64,000 nt of DNA from an uncultured Pelagibacteraceae bacterium (GTDB lineage: Bacteria > Pseudomonadota > Alphaproteobacteria > Pelagibacterales > Pelagibacteraceae). The stretch lies in NCBI GenBank assembly GCA_902590915.1, contig CACIYQ010000003.1, positions 1 to 64,000 of the forward strand, read 5' to 3'. The translations under genes and the position numbers were made by a program. Under the pieces are notes generated by a model. That model ran no database searches, had not been told where the DNA came from, and was given only the letters and a program-made list of their open reading frames with translations. Positions 61,854 through 64,000 of this stretch are shown one piece after another (the first letter of the stretch is position 1; every line of letters starts with the position of its first letter).

Positions 61854-63053
61854 TTATTTTTTCTTGTATTTGGCCGCTTCTTCAGATCCACCTGTAGCTG
61901 AACCTTTACTGTAAGAGTGTGCACCCATTCCAGCTAATTGGCCGTCTTTGACAATAAGATATTGATTTCTAATTTCACTTCCTTCAAAGAAACATTCTAA
62001 AATTTCTCTCACTCCATCAGCATATCTTGCCTGCGCAGATAATGAAGTACCTGAGGTGTGTGGTGTCATTCCATGATTAGGCATAGTTCTCCAAACATGA
62101 TCATTTGGAGCTGGCTGTGGAAACCAAACGTCTCCTGCATAACCACTTAATTGTCCACTTTCTAAAGCTTTAGCAATTGCTTCACGATTACAAATTTTAC
62201 CCCTAGCAGTATTAACGATGTATGCACCTTTTTTCATTTTACTAATCATCGCTTCATCGAATAAGTTTTCGGTTTCTGGATGAAGAGGACAATTTATTGT
62301 AACTACGTCACATACTTTAACCATCGACTCCACAGACTCATGAAAAGTTAAATTTAATTCTTTTTCCACACTGTCAGGCAATTTATGTCTATCAAAGTAA
62401 TGTAAATGAACATCAAATGGTTTCATTTTTCTAAGTGCATCTAAACCAATCCGACCCGCTGCAACTGTTCCAATATGCATACCTTCTACATCATAAGATC
62501 TTTGCACAGCATCTGCAATATTCCAGCCACCTTCATTAACAATCCTGTGTTGGTTGTGGTAATCTCTTACCATTGAAACAATCATCATAACTATATGTTC
62601 AGCAACTGATCTTGAATTACAAAATGTAACTTCTACAACATCAATTTTATTATCCATCGCTGCCTGCAAATCAACATGGTCTGATCCTATTCCTGCAGTG
62701 ATAGCCATTTTTAAATTTTTCGCTTTTGCAATTCTTTCTTTTGTTAAATAATAAGGGAAAAAAGGTTGAGAAATAACTATATCTGCATCAACGATATGTT
62801 TATCAGCTTCACATCCGTCTCCGTCTTTACTGTTTGTTACAACAAATTCATGACCATTAGATTCTAAATATTTTCTTAATCCCAATCCTCCTGAAACACA
62901 GCCTAATAATTCACCAGGTGTGAAATCTCTACCTTTAGGACTAGGCAAAGTCATTCCATCGGGATACTTTTCTAATTTTGGAAGATCACTTAGGGGGTAT
63001 GATTTAGGCATTCCACCCTTAGGATCATCGTATAACACACACAATATCTTCAT
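61854..63053 (-). CDS. fdh: NAD-dependent formate dehydrogenase
   Basis: Oxidises formate to CO2 with NADH formation, cofactor-metal free. A 399-residue D-2-hydroxyacid-dehydrogenase-fold protein with formate dehydrogenase signatures: ISQPFFPYYLTKERI (formate site), ITAGIGSDHVDL, VTFCNSRSVAEHIVMMI, GTVAAGRIGLDAL (NAD loop), INCPLHPETENLFD, TARGKICNREA, and WFPQPAPNDHVWRTMPNHGMTPHTSGTS with the catalytic Gln and His. AGGAGATTAA gives a strong ribosome site before the ATG. It drains the formate from folate-bound carbon made by gcvTHP and other demethylations. Confidence 0.96.
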   Translation of the reverse strand: MKILCVLYDDPKGGMPKSYPLSDLPKLEKYPDGMTLPSPKGRDFTPGELLGCVSGGLGLRKYLESNGHEFVVTNSKDGDGCEADKHIVDADIVISQPFFPYYLTKERIAKAKNLKMAITAGIGSDHVDLQAAMDNKIDVVEVTFCNSRSVAEHIVMMIVSMVRDYHNQHRIVNEGGWNIADAVQRSYDVEGMHIGTVAAGRIGLDALRKMKPFDVHLHYFDRHKLPDSVEKELNLTFHESVESMVKVCDVVTINCPLHPETENLFDEAMISKMKKGAYIVNTARGKICNREAIAKALESGQLSGYAGDVWFPQPAPNDHVWRTMPNHGMTPHTSGTSLSAQARYADGVREILECFFEGSEIRNQYLIVKDGQLAGMGAHSYSKGSATGGSEEAAKYKKK

Positions 63054-63129
63054 TTAATCTCCTGTTTATAATAAAGCATTATTTTATTTCCAATCATCTA
63101 ACCTTATTTTTAACGTGCTAGCAAACAAA

Positions 63130-63594
63130 TTATTTCTTGGTAGGATAATTTTTTTTTAAGATAAATCGATTAATAATTATTGCAAAAATAATAATAATTA
63201 TTGAACCTGAAATAACTGGTGTCAACAAGTAGTCCACTGAGACGCTGCCCATTATTACAATGATTGGATTACCACCAGCTGGAGGATGAGTCACGTCGAA
63301 TAGCATCATTAAACCAACCCCAAAACCTACAGCAATAGGAATATTCAAATATAAAGGTAAAGGGATAAAGTATAAAAAAAACATTCCAACAACAGCAGTA
63401 AGAACATGACCAAAAAAAACATTTTTTGGCTGAGCAAAAGGACTTTCAGGATATCCGTTGAGAAGAACCATTGAAGATCCAAAAGAAGCGATCAAAAATA
63501 TTCCGTATTCAGTTTTGTAAGTTAAAAGAGTTAGTATTCCTATTGTTACAATTGAAAATAATCCCGCAAAGAATGATTGTTTTAAATTTCCCAT
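63130..63594 (-). CDS. HPP-family membrane protein
   Basis: A 154-residue protein with four hydrophobic helices and the HPP-family signatures SSMVLLNGYPESPFAQPKNVFFGHVLTAVVG near residues 39-69 and DVTHPPAGGNPIIVIMG near 101-117, the source of the HPP name. Some members (CBS-fused or not) are implicated in nitrite transport in cyanobacteria and chloroplasts. This short form has no established substrate. It is 3 bases downstream of the SufU-like gene. Confidence 0.85.
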   Translation of the reverse strand: MGNLKQSFFAGLFSIVTIGILTLLTYKTEYGIFLIASFGSSMVLLNGYPESPFAQPKNVFFGHVLTAVVGMFFLYFIPLPLYLNIPIAVGFGVGLMMLFDVTHPPAGGNPIIVIMGSVSVDYLLTPVISGSIIIIIFAIIINRFILKKNYPTKK

Positions 63595-63597
63595 AAT

Positions 63598-63996
63598 TTA
63601 ATTAGATACAATCTTTTTTAGGGCGTTGAAAGGAAGAAGAATACATTCTTTTCTTGAAATATTTTTCATGTTAAATAACTCACTCAAAAAAGACCATTTT
63701 TTTTTAGTACTATTTTTTTCTTTACAAAAAAAAGATTTTGCAAAATCACACAGTTCATTAATTTTACTTTTTTCTTTATTTATCAAGTTTTTTGATAATA
63801 AACTTGCAGTAGCTTGGCAATAAACACATGAGTTTCCTTGATAACCAAAGTCAATTATTTTTTCATCTTTAATGATTAGCTTTATTTCAATTTTATCACC
63901 ACATAAAGGATTTTTGGATTTTGCTGCATGAGTGTAGTTTTTGATATTTTTATTATTTTTCGTATCAGATGCAATCTCTAAAATTTTTAAATCCAT
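63598..63996 (-). CDS. SufU/IscU-like iron-sulfur scaffold protein
   Basis: A 132-residue protein with the NifU-N/SufU pattern: KNPLCGDKIEIKL (ligand Cys and Asp at about 32-34), FGYQGNSCVYCQATASLL (Cys near 56 and 59) and ISRKECILLPFNAL near the end (Cys near 118). All three scaffold cysteines are present, so it can probably hold or pass an Fe-S cluster or zinc. The start is 4 bases from the window end, and an upstream extension cannot be excluded. The island's aconitase-family enzyme is one possible Fe-S client. The rest of the Suf system is not in view. Confidence 0.8.
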   Translation of the reverse strand: MDLKILEIASDTKNNKNIKNYTHAAKSKNPLCGDKIEIKLIIKDEKIIDFGYQGNSCVYCQATASLLSKNLINKEKSKINELCDFAKSFFCKEKNSTKKKWSFLSELFNMKNISRKECILLPFNALKKIVSN

Positions 63997-64000
63997 ATAA

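Noticed and set aside
1-64000. CRISPR arrays, tRNA/rRNA genes, insertion sequences, integrases or prophage genes
   Set aside because: No regularly spaced repeats, cloverleaf-like GC-rich stretches, transposase motifs or terminal repeats were noticed. The island at 24-49 kb has no visible mobility genes.

Overview
The window reads as a SAR11-type marine alphaproteobacterium (Pelagibacterales). It is strongly AT-rich, genes are packed with stop/start overlaps and almost no spacers, Shine-Dalgarno sites are weak, proteins are rich in Lys, Asn and Ile, and alphaproteobacterial hallmarks are present (LexA-type direct-repeat boxes at umuDC and recA, a tandem glycine riboswitch before gcvTHP). This assignment comes from style and gene content, not from a database search. 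No rRNA, tRNA, insertion sequence, integrase or CRISPR array was seen, and no stretch over 300 bases lacks a gene.

Layout. (1) 0-3.8 kb: the cut end of a membrane glycosyltransferase, a GT2 glycosyltransferase, a secreted amidohydrolase and a secreted alpha/beta-hydrolase-like protein. (2) 3.8-12.4 kb: umuDC with an SOS operator, a GFA-type thiol enzyme, a P-loop glycerate kinase, a TolC-like channel, recA with a second SOS-like box, and alaS behind a hairpin-bearing leader. (3) 12.4-24.2 kb: housekeeping genes icd, psd-pssA, rlmE, guaB (naturally lacking the CBS module), guaA, gloA and panB, then a TerC protein, a TPR protein, pxpA and a multi-rhodanese protein.

(4) 24.2-49.1 kb: a catabolic island, the most interesting part. 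It holds a complete tripartite tricarboxylate transporter (TctABC), four different MmgE/PrpD-family proteins, a PrpF-type isomerase beside an aconitase-family enzyme, a TcuA-like tricarballylate dehydrogenase, a methylisocitrate/dimethylmalate-lyase-type enzyme, an Ldh2-type dehydrogenase, a TauD-type dioxygenase, an SDR, two TSUP exporters, an AbrB-type permease, an alpha/beta hydrolase, PxpBC and an IclR regulator. There is no methylcitrate synthase, so the parts suggest import and dismantling of external tricarboxylic acids rather than propionate oxidation. Four copies of a 17-bp palindrome lie upstream of tctC/prpD, tcuA and iclR/prpD. They suggest that one IclR protein controls the scattered operons.

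(5) 49.1-53.6 kb: glycine riboswitch plus gcvT-gcvH-gcvP. (6) 53.6-59.7 kb: a lipid-modification operon (COG2907 flavoprotein, DUF1365, Cfa-like methyltransferase, DUF3833 lipoprotein) flanked by an SDR and TspO. It resembles the singlet-oxygen/furan-fatty-acid genes of Rhodobacter. A DAO-type oxidase follows. (7) 59.7-64 kb, minus strand: SelO, MsrA, NAD formate dehydrogenase, an HPP membrane protein and a SufU/IscU-like scaffold. Glycine cleavage, the amine oxidase and formate dehydrogenase together fit the one-carbon oxidation known in SAR11.
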